DNA of 64,000 nucleotides from Sphingobacterium sp. CZ-UAM (GTDB lineage: Bacteria; Bacteroidota; Bacteroidia; Sphingobacteriales; Sphingobacteriaceae): contig NZ_MTCM01000004.1 in NCBI RefSeq assembly GCF_002000245.1, forward strand, positions 186,001-250,000. Direction: 5' to 3'. This document shows positions 1 to 8,566 of the stretch, piece by piece (the stretch's first letter is position 1; the number at the start of each line of letters is the position of its first letter). The notes under the pieces are model-generated. The model did not search any database, was not told the DNA's origin, and saw only the letters and a program-made list of their open reading frames with translations. Both the position numbers and the translations under genes were made by a program.

Positions 1-132
1 AGTCATAGCAACAAGTTCTCGGTTTATCTATCCGCTTATTGCGAAGAAGGAACGCTTTCATACGAGCAACATGGCAATTACAAGGAGTACCGAAAAAGTG
101 ACTTTACTTTGAAAACTCCCGAAAACGGTTAG
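1..132 (+). CDS. C-terminal end of an unknown protein (partial)
   Basis: Frame 1 is open from the window edge to a TAG at 130-132, giving 43 residues that end in a mixed, protein-like sequence (residues such as SVYLSAYCEEGTLSYEQHG). The start lies outside the window. It would overlap the 3' end of the convergent desaturase gene by 29 bases, which is acceptable for convergent genes. I do not recognise the family. An open frame of this length at an edge can occur by chance, so this is a weak call. Confidence 0.4.
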   Translation, partial: SHSNKFSVYLSAYCEEGTLSYEQHGNYKEYRKSDFTLKTPENG

Positions 133-1150
133 CCCTTTTGAAAGTACCCAGGTCATTGAACCGGACACCATACTTTCGCAGCACCGCCTGTGCTTTCTTA
201 CGGCCGATATGACGCACATAAAAAGTTTCATTGACGACAAAATGGTGGATACTGTGTGTCCAGCCAAAAAAGAAACAGAATAATTGCATCGGATAAGTCC
301 ACCAGATATTGAGCACCTGCGTCTGTTCGATCACATTTCCTTCCTCCACATCACCAAAATAATGCATGTTGGAGGTGATAAAATGTAGGCAGAACTGCCG
401 CAGTAAATTAGGCAACAGGATCGTATAAATAATCACATGTAGACTTATCAACATGTTATCCACATAGTGTGGAAAACTAAAATCTATCACAGATCGTCCA
501 TTTAACCAGTCCATTAGCGCGTCCGCAAAAAAGAAATATAGGATAACGTGTGCAAAAATCGTCACGGGAACGATACTCAAGAACATAATCTGTTTTAATT
601 TGGATGATGTCTCCACTTTCAGGTTTCCATTCTTCACTTCCCGATCCATATCACTAAACATACGATGCAGGCGCAACAGTCCTCCCAAAACAACATCCGG
701 TGTTGTCAACAGCCGTTTGATTGTCCATCGTTCACCATTGGTTACGCTACGTTCCTCCACATCATGTAATGTTCCCGAAAATTTATGATGATGGTGATGT
801 AAGGTACGCCGGATCCAGGGGTTTACGGTCAATGGGCGTAAGATCCAAACGCTAAAAAGCATAAAATGATGTACGGTTTTCTGCTTCTTAAAATATAGCC
901 AGTGAATAAGATCATGCTCAATTTCATGCAGCACGCCCATAAAAAATGCATTCGCAACAATCATCAGCCAAGTCGGAACAACGGCTTTGTACCAACCGAT
1001 CGACACCGCAACGATCGCAACAATGGCCACTAAGAAAATAACCAATCCAATACTGTTCTGAAGTTTTAATATCGGATACGCCCTTTTTAGCTGCTGATAG
1101 GACAGATTGATCTCCTTTCTGATCCGACTCGACTTTTCTTGATGTGTCAA
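104..1150 (-). CDS. Fatty acid desaturase/hydroxylase-like membrane protein
   Basis: The 348-residue product has two hydrophobic stretches near residues 33-72 and more near 190-260, and the histidine clusters of membrane di-iron desaturases and hydroxylases: HEIEH...H around 75-83, HHHHH around 118-122 and HSIHH near residue 300. Such enzymes oxidise acyl chains or carotenoid/sterol-like lipids in the membrane using O2; the substrate cannot be told from sequence. The only upstream in-frame start that gives the whole N-terminus is TTG at 1150 (minus strand); no ATG lies nearby. A TATTTTTG -7-like element sits just upstream at 1170-1177. Confidence 0.75.
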   Translation of the reverse strand: MTHQEKSSRIRKEINLSYQQLKRAYPILKLQNSIGLVIFLVAIVAIVAVSIGWYKAVVPTWLMIVANAFFMGVLHEIEHDLIHWLYFKKQKTVHHFMLFSVWILRPLTVNPWIRRTLHHHHHKFSGTLHDVEERSVTNGERWTIKRLLTTPDVVLGGLLRLHRMFSDMDREVKNGNLKVETSSKLKQIMFLSIVPVTIFAHVILYFFFADALMDWLNGRSVIDFSFPHYVDNMLISLHVIIYTILLPNLLRQFCLHFITSNMHYFGDVEEGNVIEQTQVLNIWWTYPMQLFCFFFGWTHSIHHFVVNETFYVRHIGRKKAQAVLRKYGVRFNDLGTFKRANRFREFSK

Positions 1151-1169
1151 TGTAATGTGATTTTAAATA

Positions 1170-1177
1170 CAAAAATA
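1170..1177 (-). promoter_or_regulatory. Candidate -7 promoter element for the desaturase gene
   Basis: On the minus strand these bases read TATTTTTG, matching the Bacteroidota -7 consensus TAnnTTTG. The implied transcription start lies about 10-15 bases before the TTG start codon. No good TTG -33 element is seen 19 bases further upstream (GTG is there instead). Confidence 0.45.
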
Positions 1178-1237
1178 CATTTTTTTTAACGTACATCACT
1201 GCCCTTTCCCTTTAGAATTAAGGATGACCCTAAACCC

Positions 1238-1257
1238 GGTATCAAACTAGGTATCAA
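1238..1257. repeat. Short direct repeat GGTATCAA x2
   Basis: GGTATCAA occurs at 1238-1245 and 1250-1257, a 12-base spacing, in the gap between the desaturase gene and the hypothetical gene at 1336. It may be a regulator site or chance. Confidence 0.25.
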
Positions 1258-1335
1258 TTTTTTTCAACTAAAACTGTAACATAATTCGCTGCCACCATAC
1301 TAATGTGGAAAATAAACAGATTAAACTGAACAGTT

Positions 1336-1830
1336 ATGGAAAAGAGATCTATTTACAACTGGAAAAACAATTTCTTGGGAAATAAATCAAAGTTATATAA
1401 ACAGGATAGCCTGATAGGTTCATTGGAATCCAATGACTGGACACTGGATGCCAATGTTTCTATCCGCTCGGATCAATATCGCTTTATCAATAAAGGACTT
1501 TTCAATCCATATACCGAAATACGAAATAAATACGGTGAACTGATCGGTGACATCGAATACAACAACTGGACAGGTGGGGCAACCATCAGTCTTGTTGACA
1601 GGAAATACAAATGGAGTACTCGTAATATGTGGCTGTCGTCCTGGAAAATCGAAGATGAACAGGGCGAACTAGTTGAAATCAATCCTTCTGTCATGGGCAA
1701 TGGTGGCACAATAGAAAGTAAAGCGAATAATGAACTCTTGTTATCGATCAGTCTATATCTCCAAAAGAGAACTACCGTCATGTATTCGATGATTGCACTT
1801 ATTCCAGTCTTCACCATACTCCTATTTTAA
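1336..1830 (+). CDS. Hypothetical protein with C-terminal membrane anchor
   Basis: 164 residues beginning MEKRSIYNWK. The first 140 residues are soluble-looking, rich in aromatic and charged residues, with repeated short turns (NDWTLDANVSI, NNWTGGATISL) that resemble two copies of a beta-strand unit about 55 residues apart; the last 18 residues (VMYSMIALIPVFTILLF) form one hydrophobic tail segment. The repeated W-x-x-x-A-x-x-S pattern suggests a tubby/LURP-one-like beta fold, but that is inference. A strong intrinsic terminator follows directly, so it is probably monocistronic. Confidence 0.7.
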   Translation: MEKRSIYNWKNNFLGNKSKLYKQDSLIGSLESNDWTLDANVSIRSDQYRFINKGLFNPYTEIRNKYGELIGDIEYNNWTGGATISLVDRKYKWSTRNMWLSSWKIEDEQGELVEINPSVMGNGGTIESKANNELLLSISLYLQKRTTVMYSMIALIPVFTILLF

Positions 1831-1864
1831 CCAATCACTACAATAGTTATTACGATATCCTATA

Positions 1865-1891
1865 AAACAGGCGAAATGCCTGTTTTTTTTT
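1865..1891 (+). terminator. Intrinsic terminator after the hypothetical gene
   Basis: Stem AAACAGGC (1865-1872) pairs with GCCTGTTT (1878-1885) across a 5-base loop and runs into a nine-T tract. Confidence 0.9.
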
Positions 1892-1955
1892 GCGAGATCA
1901 GCAGGAGCCCCCTGTGCTTCTTCCACACAAAAGATGGGGAACAGCAAGGATTCAA

Positions 1956-2062
1956 CTGGGGACTTTCTTGTAATTTAACAGGGACTTTATTCGGACATAA
2001 TAGGGACCTCATTCGGACTTCATTCGGATAAAAGCGTATAAACTCCCTATTACATCCCTATT
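1956..2062. promoter_or_regulatory. 11-bp-periodic octamer array upstream of the DUF6266 gene
   Basis: Octamers start at 1956 (CTGGGGAC), 1978 (ACAGGGAC), 1989 (ATTCGGAC), 2000 (ATAGGGAC), 2011 (ATTCGGAC) and 2022 (ATTCGGAT): every start falls on the same 11-base lattice with one slot (1967) empty. Two copies of TCCCTATT at 2044 and 2055 are the reverse complement of the AATAGGGA core and keep the same phase. The array sits 90-200 bases before the ATG at 2153 and cannot be coding because 11 is not a multiple of 3. It looks like a phased protein-binding array. TATTTTG at 2059-2065 could be part of the promoter. Confidence 0.6.
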
Positions 2063-2152
2063 TTGTATCTATTAAATTACAATGAATCTAGGAGTTAAAG
2101 CAAACCTTTCCCCCACTTGTCTGTTAACAGCTTCAAACCAAGTATAAAAATT

Positions 2153-2815
2153 ATGGCACGAGTAAATAATGGAGCAAACGGTGCCCCCTCCGGAAAAGTT
2201 GGCGCTGTCGTATTTTGCAAATGGAAGGATATCACCTATGTACGTTCCCTTCCTAAAGTCAGAAAAAAAAGAAAACTATCGGACAGCGAGGAAAAAAACA
2301 GGGGTAAATTTGGCTTTACACAAACTTTTCTGGCCCCGTTTACAAAATTTTTCCGCTTAGGTTTTCAGCATTATGCAGAAAACATGACCGCTTTTAATGC
2401 GGCTATGTCCTATCATCTTGAACATGCCGTCCTCATGGGGGCACAGGGGCCTGCCATCAATTATGAAAAATTTGCGATCAGTAGAGGATTGGACGATCTT
2501 ATTGTTTCCACATCCACCGAGATCGTAGACCATAAACTCGAAATCAAATGGGAACCCAAAATGACTAAGGAACTGCTGAACCATGAATTAATTGACTTTA
2601 GGGCCATGGCGCTCTTACTACCTGAAAATTCAATGGATCAATCAAATGGACTGCTATTGGGTAATAGCATCGAACACCGATCCCAGTTGATCGACCTACC
2701 TAAGATCAGTGAAAGCTCAATTTTTCATGTCTATCTGGGTTTCGCAGCGACAGATGGAAGCAATCGTAGCATGAACAGCGTTTATGTCGGCAAAATTACT
2801 GCAGAAAAAGAATGA
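2153..2815 (+). CDS. DUF6266 family protein
   Basis: 220 residues. The N-terminus MARVNNGANGAPSGKVGAVV followed by a CKWKDITYVRSLPKVRKK-type stretch is the hallmark of the DUF6266 family of Bacteroidota, whose function is unknown. I start at the ATG at 2153 rather than the in-frame TTG at 2117, because the family begins at MAR[IV]NNG. There is no signal peptide or membrane segment. The second half is a beta-rich domain ending in a DGSNRSMNSVYVGKI-like strand. It stands alone, behind the long repeat array at 1956-2062. Confidence 0.75.
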   Translation: MARVNNGANGAPSGKVGAVVFCKWKDITYVRSLPKVRKKRKLSDSEEKNRGKFGFTQTFLAPFTKFFRLGFQHYAENMTAFNAAMSYHLEHAVLMGAQGPAINYEKFAISRGLDDLIVSTSTEIVDHKLEIKWEPKMTKELLNHELIDFRAMALLLPENSMDQSNGLLLGNSIEHRSQLIDLPKISESSIFHVYLGFAATDGSNRSMNSVYVGKITAEKE

Positions 2816-2891
2816 TTTGGAATAAAGACAATATTGTCCTTATCAAACTGAAGAAATAGTTATGCCAAATGCGTGTTGATGATAAACAGGA

Positions 2892-4211
2892 TTATTTCAT
2901 TAATTCCTGAAAAGAAGTAAATACGCCGCTTTTGTTCAATAACCACATTCCCAGACGCTCATAGGCAATCCCGTCACTGATTTTATAGGTAAAAAAAGGT
3001 AAGCCTGCATGGTCTTTCTCAATATTCAGTCTTTTAAAACTAATGTTACTCAGCCCTTTTAGCTTTTCAGCCAACTCTGCAATATGGGAAGATACAATCG
3101 CGAATGGCCCATCAATTACAGTAAAGAATTTCATCACTTCAAATATTGCCAGTGAAGCATCTTCGTTATTCGTTCCCTTAAACAGCTCGTCCAGGATGAT
3201 CAGGGCATTTGACTTAGGCTGTAGCTGATCTGCGATTTCTTTAAGCCGAATCCCTTCATTATAAAAATGACTGTAGCCCAAATCTATATTATCGTTTATA
3301 TTGATTGAAGTGAATAATCCATCCAGTACATCCGTTTCCATGGCGAGGCCGGGGACAGGAAAACCGATATGGGCTAAGTAAACAGCTATTGCTATCGACT
3401 TGATTAAGGAGGATTTACCAGCCATATTGGCTCCTGTAAGAAACCAGACCTTCTCTGAGCGCGCCATAAAAATATCGTTGGGTATTGGCTTCGAGTGAAA
3501 AAGATGGTATAATCCCGCAATACAGAGTTTCCCCGTTTCCCACTTTTTGGTAAAAACCGGAAAACAATGGACTTTGTCCCTGAAGGATTTTGCAATTGCT
3601 AAATAGGCGTCAGTTTCGTACAAAAAGCCCAAAATGGATTTAAGTTCCTTCAATAAATCACAGCGAATAATATGGTTATAAATATCAAAGTTAAAATGAG
3701 TAACATGAAGTTTAGCGCTACGGAAATTATCGGTTTTTAATATCTTTTTTAAACAGTATTTAGATTTTTCGAAATATTCGGCAATATCCGCATCGTCATT
3801 AACCTGCAGTACCACAGCTAAAAATCGATGAAAGTTAAGTAATACATCAACGATTTCGATCATCGATCGCTTGGTATAAAAATACGTTGGAGAACTTACT
3901 CTGAATACGTTCAGCACATAAAGGAAAGACTTCGCGTTGGGAGTTGGGACCAAAAACTTTTCCAGGTCCAAAAGTATGGATTTATCAAAATAAAAGGAAT
4001 GATCCACGAATGGTAACATACGTTTTATCTTATTATGCCTTTCCGCAATCAGGTTTAAGTTAGTCGTCGGAGATAAAAAAAAACTTTGCAATACCCGACT
4101 TCCTCCGTCCGTCGTTGTGTTGCTGAAAAAGTCAAGAACACTCCGTCCAAAAGTACTGCTGAGTTGCAGGTCTTTTTTTGTCTGTTCGTCAATTAGAAAT
4201 CTGTTAGCCAT
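2892..4211 (-). CDS. MutS-family ATPase without mismatch-recognition domain
   Basis: 439 residues. The C-terminal half is a MutS domain V ATPase: Walker A GANMAGKSS near 260-268, Walker B ALIILDEL near 336-343, followed by FKGTNNEDAS and an SSH element near 380. The N-terminal 250 residues match only the core/clamp helices; the mismatch-binding domain of true MutS (about 850 aa) and the Smr nuclease of MutS2 are missing. Such short MutS-like proteins are common in Bacteroidota and their role is not established. Start ATG at 4211. It diverges from the pst operon. Confidence 0.8.
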   Translation of the reverse strand: MANRFLIDEQTKKDLQLSSTFGRSVLDFFSNTTTDGGSRVLQSFFLSPTTNLNLIAERHNKIKRMLPFVDHSFYFDKSILLDLEKFLVPTPNAKSFLYVLNVFRVSSPTYFYTKRSMIEIVDVLLNFHRFLAVVLQVNDDADIAEYFEKSKYCLKKILKTDNFRSAKLHVTHFNFDIYNHIIRCDLLKELKSILGFLYETDAYLAIAKSFRDKVHCFPVFTKKWETGKLCIAGLYHLFHSKPIPNDIFMARSEKVWFLTGANMAGKSSLIKSIAIAVYLAHIGFPVPGLAMETDVLDGLFTSININDNIDLGYSHFYNEGIRLKEIADQLQPKSNALIILDELFKGTNNEDASLAIFEVMKFFTVIDGPFAIVSSHIAELAEKLKGLSNISFKRLNIEKDHAGLPFFTYKISDGIAYERLGMWLLNKSGVFTSFQELMK

Positions 4212-4342
4212 TTTTTATATCTCAGGTCAGCTTTCGCAATGATCGATGCTTATACTGTTCGTTTATTTTTGATTATACCCTCAGAAAAAACCTCGCTGAG
4301 TGGCTCTACCTAAATTAACTAAAAATATGGCGAATACATCAA

Positions 4343-4360
4343 CGTAAAAATATATTTACG
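4343..4360. promoter_or_regulatory. Inverted repeat in the mutS-like/pstS intergenic region
   Basis: CGTAAA-aatata-TTTACG is a perfect 6-bp inverted repeat in the 220-base divergent gap. A second small one, TTGTG-ctaa-CACAA, lies at 4387-4400. Either could bind a regulator of the phosphate operon; no classical Pho box was recognised. Confidence 0.3.
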
Positions 4361-4431
4361 GAATATTACTTCATAATAAGATAACATTGTGCTAACACAA
4401 AATCCTTGTTGTTCTGTTTAACTTAGTAAGA

Positions 4432-5292
4432 ATGAATGATATGGCTTTGAATCGCTTTATTTATACGATACTTTTTAGTTTCAGCCTCCTGTTATGGTCC
4501 TGTGGCAATACAGATCATACCATTAAAATGAAAGGTTCGGATACGGAGGTCAATCTTGCCGTTAATCTTGCCGAAGCATATAACAGGACCGATCCAAGCT
4601 TCAGCATGGCTATTTCAGGCGGGGGCTCTGGGCTCGGCATTACTTCCCTATTGAATGGACAGGCAGATATCGCCAACTCCTCACGGCCACTGACCGAAGA
4701 AGAACAGGCGCTCTTCAGAAAGAAAAAAATAGACCTCAAAACCGTTGTCTTTGCCGAAGATGCTACCGCTTTTGTGGTGCATAGCGACAATCCGATCTCG
4801 GAGATTGATGTGAAAACGCTGTCAAAAATCATGAGTGGGGAGATCGAAAACTGGAAATCTGTTTCCAGCAGGAACATTCCGATCAATATTTATGGCAGAC
4901 AGAGCAGTTCGGGTACCTATTCATTTATTCGCAAGAAACTGAAAATAGTCTACAGCCAAAAGGCCAAGGAAATGACCGGCAATGCACAGATTCTGGAAGC
5001 CATCAAAATCGACAAATCAGGTATCGGCTATGTCGGTGCGGGCTATATCTCCAAAAAAATTCAAGATAACAAGGGGATCAAGGTATTGAAAATTAAAAAT
5101 GATGTCAATTCCAATGCGATATCGCCCTTAGATTCAGCAGCGATAAAAAACAGGTTATATTTCTTCCAACGCCCCCTCTATCAATTTATTCCCGAAAAGT
5201 CATGGCCAAAGGTGCTGTCGTTTATCCAATTCGAAACCAAAGGGGAAGGAACGAAGATTATTGAAAACTCAGGTTATTACCTTATTCATTAA
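4432..5292 (+). CDS. pstS: Phosphate ABC transporter substrate-binding lipoprotein PstS
   Basis: 286 residues with an N-terminal hydrophobic segment and a lipobox LLWSC (Cys24), so a lipidated periplasmic protein. The mature part begins with KMKGSDTEVNLAVNLAEAY and contains SGGGSGLGITSLLNGQADIANSSRPL, the phosphate-binding loop pattern of PstS-like proteins, then GRQSSSGTYSFI. It captures inorganic phosphate for the PstCAB transporter encoded immediately downstream. A second in-frame ATG at 4441 is also possible. It is shorter than E. coli PstS (about 346 aa), as usual for the PstS-like lipoproteins of Bacteroidota. Confidence 0.9.
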   Translation: MNDMALNRFIYTILFSFSLLLWSCGNTDHTIKMKGSDTEVNLAVNLAEAYNRTDPSFSMAISGGGSGLGITSLLNGQADIANSSRPLTEEEQALFRKKKIDLKTVVFAEDATAFVVHSDNPISEIDVKTLSKIMSGEIENWKSVSSRNIPINIYGRQSSSGTYSFIRKKLKIVYSQKAKEMTGNAQILEAIKIDKSGIGYVGAGYISKKIQDNKGIKVLKIKNDVNSNAISPLDSAAIKNRLYFFQRPLYQFIPEKSWPKVLSFIQFETKGEGTKIIENSGYYLIH

Positions 5293-5297
5293 ATAAC

Positions 5298-6188
5298 ATG
5301 CAGTACAAAAAACGAATAGCCATCGATCAGATTGCCAAAATCATATTCAAGTCTACCGGATATTTGGTACTTGCGCTTCTGGGTGGTATTTTCTTTATGT
5401 TGCTCTATAACGCGGTCGCCTTCTTTCTGGAAGTTTCGCCTCTGGATTTTATCAGCGGAAGCCAATGGAACCCCACAGCAGCAGAACCCGTCTACGGCAT
5501 TCTACCTTTAATTGTGAGTACTTCCATTGTCTCTTTCGGTGCGATGCTGATTGCCGTTCCACTAGGGGTGGGGACAGCAGCTTTTATTTCCGAATATGCA
5601 AGTCCCAAACTCAAGACGATTTTAAAACCAGCTATAGAGATGCTTGCAGCAATCCCTTCGGTGGTGATCGGTTTTTTGGGGATTGTATTGGTTGGTCCGG
5701 GAATAGCAGATCTAAACAATCTACCCAATGGACTGAACGCATTAAATGGTGCAATCTTATTGGCCATCATGGCTCTTCCAACCATTATTACCATCTCCGA
5801 AGATGCCATACATGCGGTACCGCAAACGTACCGTGAAGCGAGCTATGGCCTTGGCGCGTCGCGCTGGCAGACTCTCCGTAAGATTACGATCCCGGCAGCG
5901 GCCCCAGGAATCATTGCAGCAGTCATGCTTGGACTCGGAAGGGCCATCGGCGAAACCATGACCGTACTGATGGCTACCGGTAATGCCGCGATATTTCCCA
6001 AGGGATTTTTTGATTCGGTCAAAACTATTACCGCAACCATCGCTATCGAAATGGGGGAAGTCCCCTATCAGACCACGCATTATTATGCCTTGTTCGCCAT
6101 AGCGATTGTCTTATTCTTTATGACCTTGGTGGCCAATCTGATTGGTGAATATTTTATTAACCGCTTTAGAAAATACCATGCTGCGTAA
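5298..6188 (+). CDS. pstC: Phosphate ABC transporter permease PstC
   Basis: 296 residues, about six membrane helices, with the permease EAA-type loop EASYGLGASRWQTLRKITIPAAAPGI near 181-206, where the ATPase docks, followed by GLGRAIGETMTV. It starts 5 bases after pstS and overlaps pstA. With PstA it forms the membrane channel of the high-affinity phosphate importer. Confidence 0.92.
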   Translation: MQYKKRIAIDQIAKIIFKSTGYLVLALLGGIFFMLLYNAVAFFLEVSPLDFISGSQWNPTAAEPVYGILPLIVSTSIVSFGAMLIAVPLGVGTAAFISEYASPKLKTILKPAIEMLAAIPSVVIGFLGIVLVGPGIADLNNLPNGLNALNGAILLAIMALPTIITISEDAIHAVPQTYREASYGLGASRWQTLRKITIPAAAPGIIAAVMLGLGRAIGETMTVLMATGNAAIFPKGFFDSVKTITATIAIEMGEVPYQTTHYYALFAIAIVLFFMTLVANLIGEYFINRFRKYHAA

Positions 6189-7035
6189 ATTCAAAAAACT
6201 GGCACCGATCGTCGAATGGGGTACACTTCTCCTGTCCACAGGACTTGTCTGCTTCTTTTTGTGCGTGATCCTGTACGATATTTTCAGCAAGGGCTACCAG
6301 GTACTGTCCTGGGAATTTGTCGCTGAGCTGCCCACCAATGGCATGACACAGGGCGGTATCCTCACCCCGATCATCGGTACCGTATTTCTGACCTTGATCA
6401 CGGCAATATTTTCCATTCCGTTTGGCATCTGTTGCGCCATTTATCTCAACGAATATGCAGAGAATACCTGGCTGACCCGTACAATCCGGGCCTCGATCCG
6501 CAATTTATCCGGTGTCCCATCCATTATCTATGGATTATTCGGTCTGGCACTTTTTGTGCAGGCCTTGAACCTCGGAACGTCGATTTTATCTGCCGGACTG
6601 ACCCTAGGGCTCTTGTCCCTTCCCTATATAATCACAACGACGGAAGAGGCCCTGCTCCGTATTCCACGAAGCATGCGCGAGGCCGCACTGGCTGTGGGAG
6701 CCACCAAATTCGAATCGATCAAAGATGTGGTGCTTCCCGCCTCTTTGCCCGGTATACTAACTGGTATCGTCCTGACATTGTCCAGAGCCGCTGGAGAAAC
6801 AGCGCCTATACTCTTTACGGGAGCCGCATTCTACATCACCAATTCCTTTGGCAACCTTAATCAGGAGTTTATGGCGCTGCCCTATCACCTGTATATGTTG
6901 TCAACACAACATCAGTCTATCGAAGAAGTCAGACCCATCGCCTATGGAACGGCATTGGTGCTGATTATTGTGGTCTTCCTTATGAATTTAACAGCTTTCT
7001 ATATCCGGTATAAGTTTAGAAATAATGAAAAGTAA
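6178..7035 (+). CDS. pstA: Phosphate ABC transporter permease PstA
   Basis: 285 residues with about six membrane helices and the coupling loop EAALAVGATKFESIKDVVLPASLPGI, then SRAAGETAPILFTGAAF, typical of PstA. I use the ATG at 6178, which overlaps the end of pstC by 11 bases, instead of the upstream in-frame start at 6142; translational coupling is likely. Confidence 0.92.
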   Translation: MLRKFKKLAPIVEWGTLLLSTGLVCFFLCVILYDIFSKGYQVLSWEFVAELPTNGMTQGGILTPIIGTVFLTLITAIFSIPFGICCAIYLNEYAENTWLTRTIRASIRNLSGVPSIIYGLFGLALFVQALNLGTSILSAGLTLGLLSLPYIITTTEEALLRIPRSMREAALAVGATKFESIKDVVLPASLPGILTGIVLTLSRAAGETAPILFTGAAFYITNSFGNLNQEFMALPYHLYMLSTQHQSIEEVRPIAYGTALVLIIVVFLMNLTAFYIRYKFRNNEK

Positions 7036-7771
7036 ATTGGTCGCAGAACAGCTCAACCTATGGTTTGGGAGCAAACAGGTATTGAAGAATATCAATATCG
7101 AATTTGAAGAAAACAAAGTTACGGCGCTGATAGGTCCCTCAGGCTGTGGCAAGAGCACCCTTTTGCGAAGTTTTAACCGCATGCACGACCTCTATCCGGA
7201 GGCCAGAATCGAGGGACATATCAAGCTGGATGGCCGCGAGATCTATCAAAAAGATATAGAGGTTACCGATCTCCGCAAACGCATCGGTATGGTTTTCCAA
7301 AAAGCCAATCCCTTTCCCAAGAGTATTTACGAAAATATCAGCTATGGTCTTAAGATTAACAATCTGATTGCTGATAAGGCGACCGTACAAAAGGCATTGG
7401 AAGAAGCTTATATCTGGGAGGAGGTTAAAGATGATTTAAAAAAGCCCGCCACACGGCTTTCTGGGGGACAGCAACAAAGGCTCTGTATCGCCCGTGCGGT
7501 AGCGCTGCGTCCCGAAATTATTTTGATGGATGAACCTTGCTCGGCATTGGATCCGGTGAGTACCCTGAAAATCGAGGAACTTATTCATCATCTGAAAAAA
7601 AAATATACGATAGTTATAGTCACCCATAATATGCAACAGGCACAACGTGTCGCCGACAAAACGGTCTTTATGTACCTCGGAGAAATAATTGAACAGGGGG
7701 ATACGCATCAGATTTTTAACAACCCGCAACATGAAACTACACGTAATTATATTAGCGGGCATTTCGGTTAA
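7025..7771 (+). CDS. pstB: Phosphate ABC transporter ATP-binding protein PstB
   Basis: 248 residues with Walker A GPSGCGKST (37-45), Q-loop FQKANPFPKSIYENISYG, signature LSGGQQQRL near 144 and Walker B IILMDEPCSALDPVS. The FQKANPFP-SIYENI pattern is specific to PstB. It overlaps pstA by 11 bases and ends the operon. No phoU follows, although phoU commonly closes pst operons; the next gene downstream is convergent. Confidence 0.94.
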   Translation: MKSKLVAEQLNLWFGSKQVLKNINIEFEENKVTALIGPSGCGKSTLLRSFNRMHDLYPEARIEGHIKLDGREIYQKDIEVTDLRKRIGMVFQKANPFPKSIYENISYGLKINNLIADKATVQKALEEAYIWEEVKDDLKKPATRLSGGQQQRLCIARAVALRPEIILMDEPCSALDPVSTLKIEELIHHLKKKYTIVIVTHNMQQAQRVADKTVFMYLGEIIEQGDTHQIFNNPQHETTRNYISGHFG

Positions 7772-7894
7772 TCTCTTTATCCGAAATACACCTTTTGTGT
7801 GCATATTCCATATTTTTGCTGATATTCGGTGAGTTCATATGTTGCCAAACACAAAAAAGACAAATGAGTTTAGTAATGCAACAATAGCCTGCCC

Positions 7895-8305
7895 CTAGCT
7901 TTCAAAAGGATCCGTCTTTTTCTCGGTTTTTAATATCCCGATCAAATGCTGTAGCGCTTTCTGCAAACGTTTGGCATCATCTTCGGTCTGGATAGCCCAG
8001 AGGATCTCTTCGGTGCTCGCGGCGGATTTATAACGGATTTGATAGCCCGATTTTACGCGTGCCACAGCAAGTGGCTCGGATTTCGATAGATCGCTTCTAT
8101 AATGCTGACCAGTAGACAGAAAAACGGTCAGGACTTTGCCATCCACCGTAACCGTATCAATTTTGGTTTCTTTATAGCGATAGGCAATCTTGTAGAGCTT
8201 ATTGATGTAAGCTATGGTCTGCTGCTTGTTGAGCGTTGTATTTTGGGCTTCCAACCCACTGTGCGCTCCAAAAAAGAGAAAACATATTAATAGGAAGTTC
8301 TTCAT
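7895..8305 (-). CDS. Small secreted hypothetical protein
   Basis: 136 residues. An N-terminal signal peptide (MKNFLLICFLFFGAHSGLEA, cut before QN) precedes a roughly 115-residue domain with many Lys and Thr, including YINKLYKIAYRYKE and VDGKVLTVFLSTGQHYRSDL. I do not recognise the family. It is convergent with the pst operon and stands alone. Confidence 0.65.
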   Translation of the reverse strand: MKNFLLICFLFFGAHSGLEAQNTTLNKQQTIAYINKLYKIAYRYKETKIDTVTVDGKVLTVFLSTGQHYRSDLSKSEPLAVARVKSGYQIRYKSAASTEEILWAIQTEDDAKRLQKALQHLIGILKTEKKTDPFES

Positions 8306-8566
8306 GCTTCAAATTTATTAATAAACTCCACTTTCCCCTCTTTATTATCTCAAATTTATTTATTCGTTGAATCAAAAAAACTTGATAAAGATACATTGTT
8401 TGAAAATTCGATAAAAAAACGATTAACCAATTTAACAAAAGGCCGGTAATCAACCATGGGAAGTAAAAGGGGTGTAAAGTATTTTATGGATATTCTTATT
8501 GAATGAAAGTGGATAATATTAGTGTTATAACCCAGGATTAAGAAGAAATCAAAAAGTTGAAACCGA

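Noticed and set aside
6142..6177. Earlier start of pstA
   Set aside because: It would run far into pstC; the ATG at 6178 fits the family length.
7811..7818. TATTTTTG as a plus-strand promoter element
   Set aside because: No plus-strand gene starts downstream of it; the nearest genes are on the minus strand.
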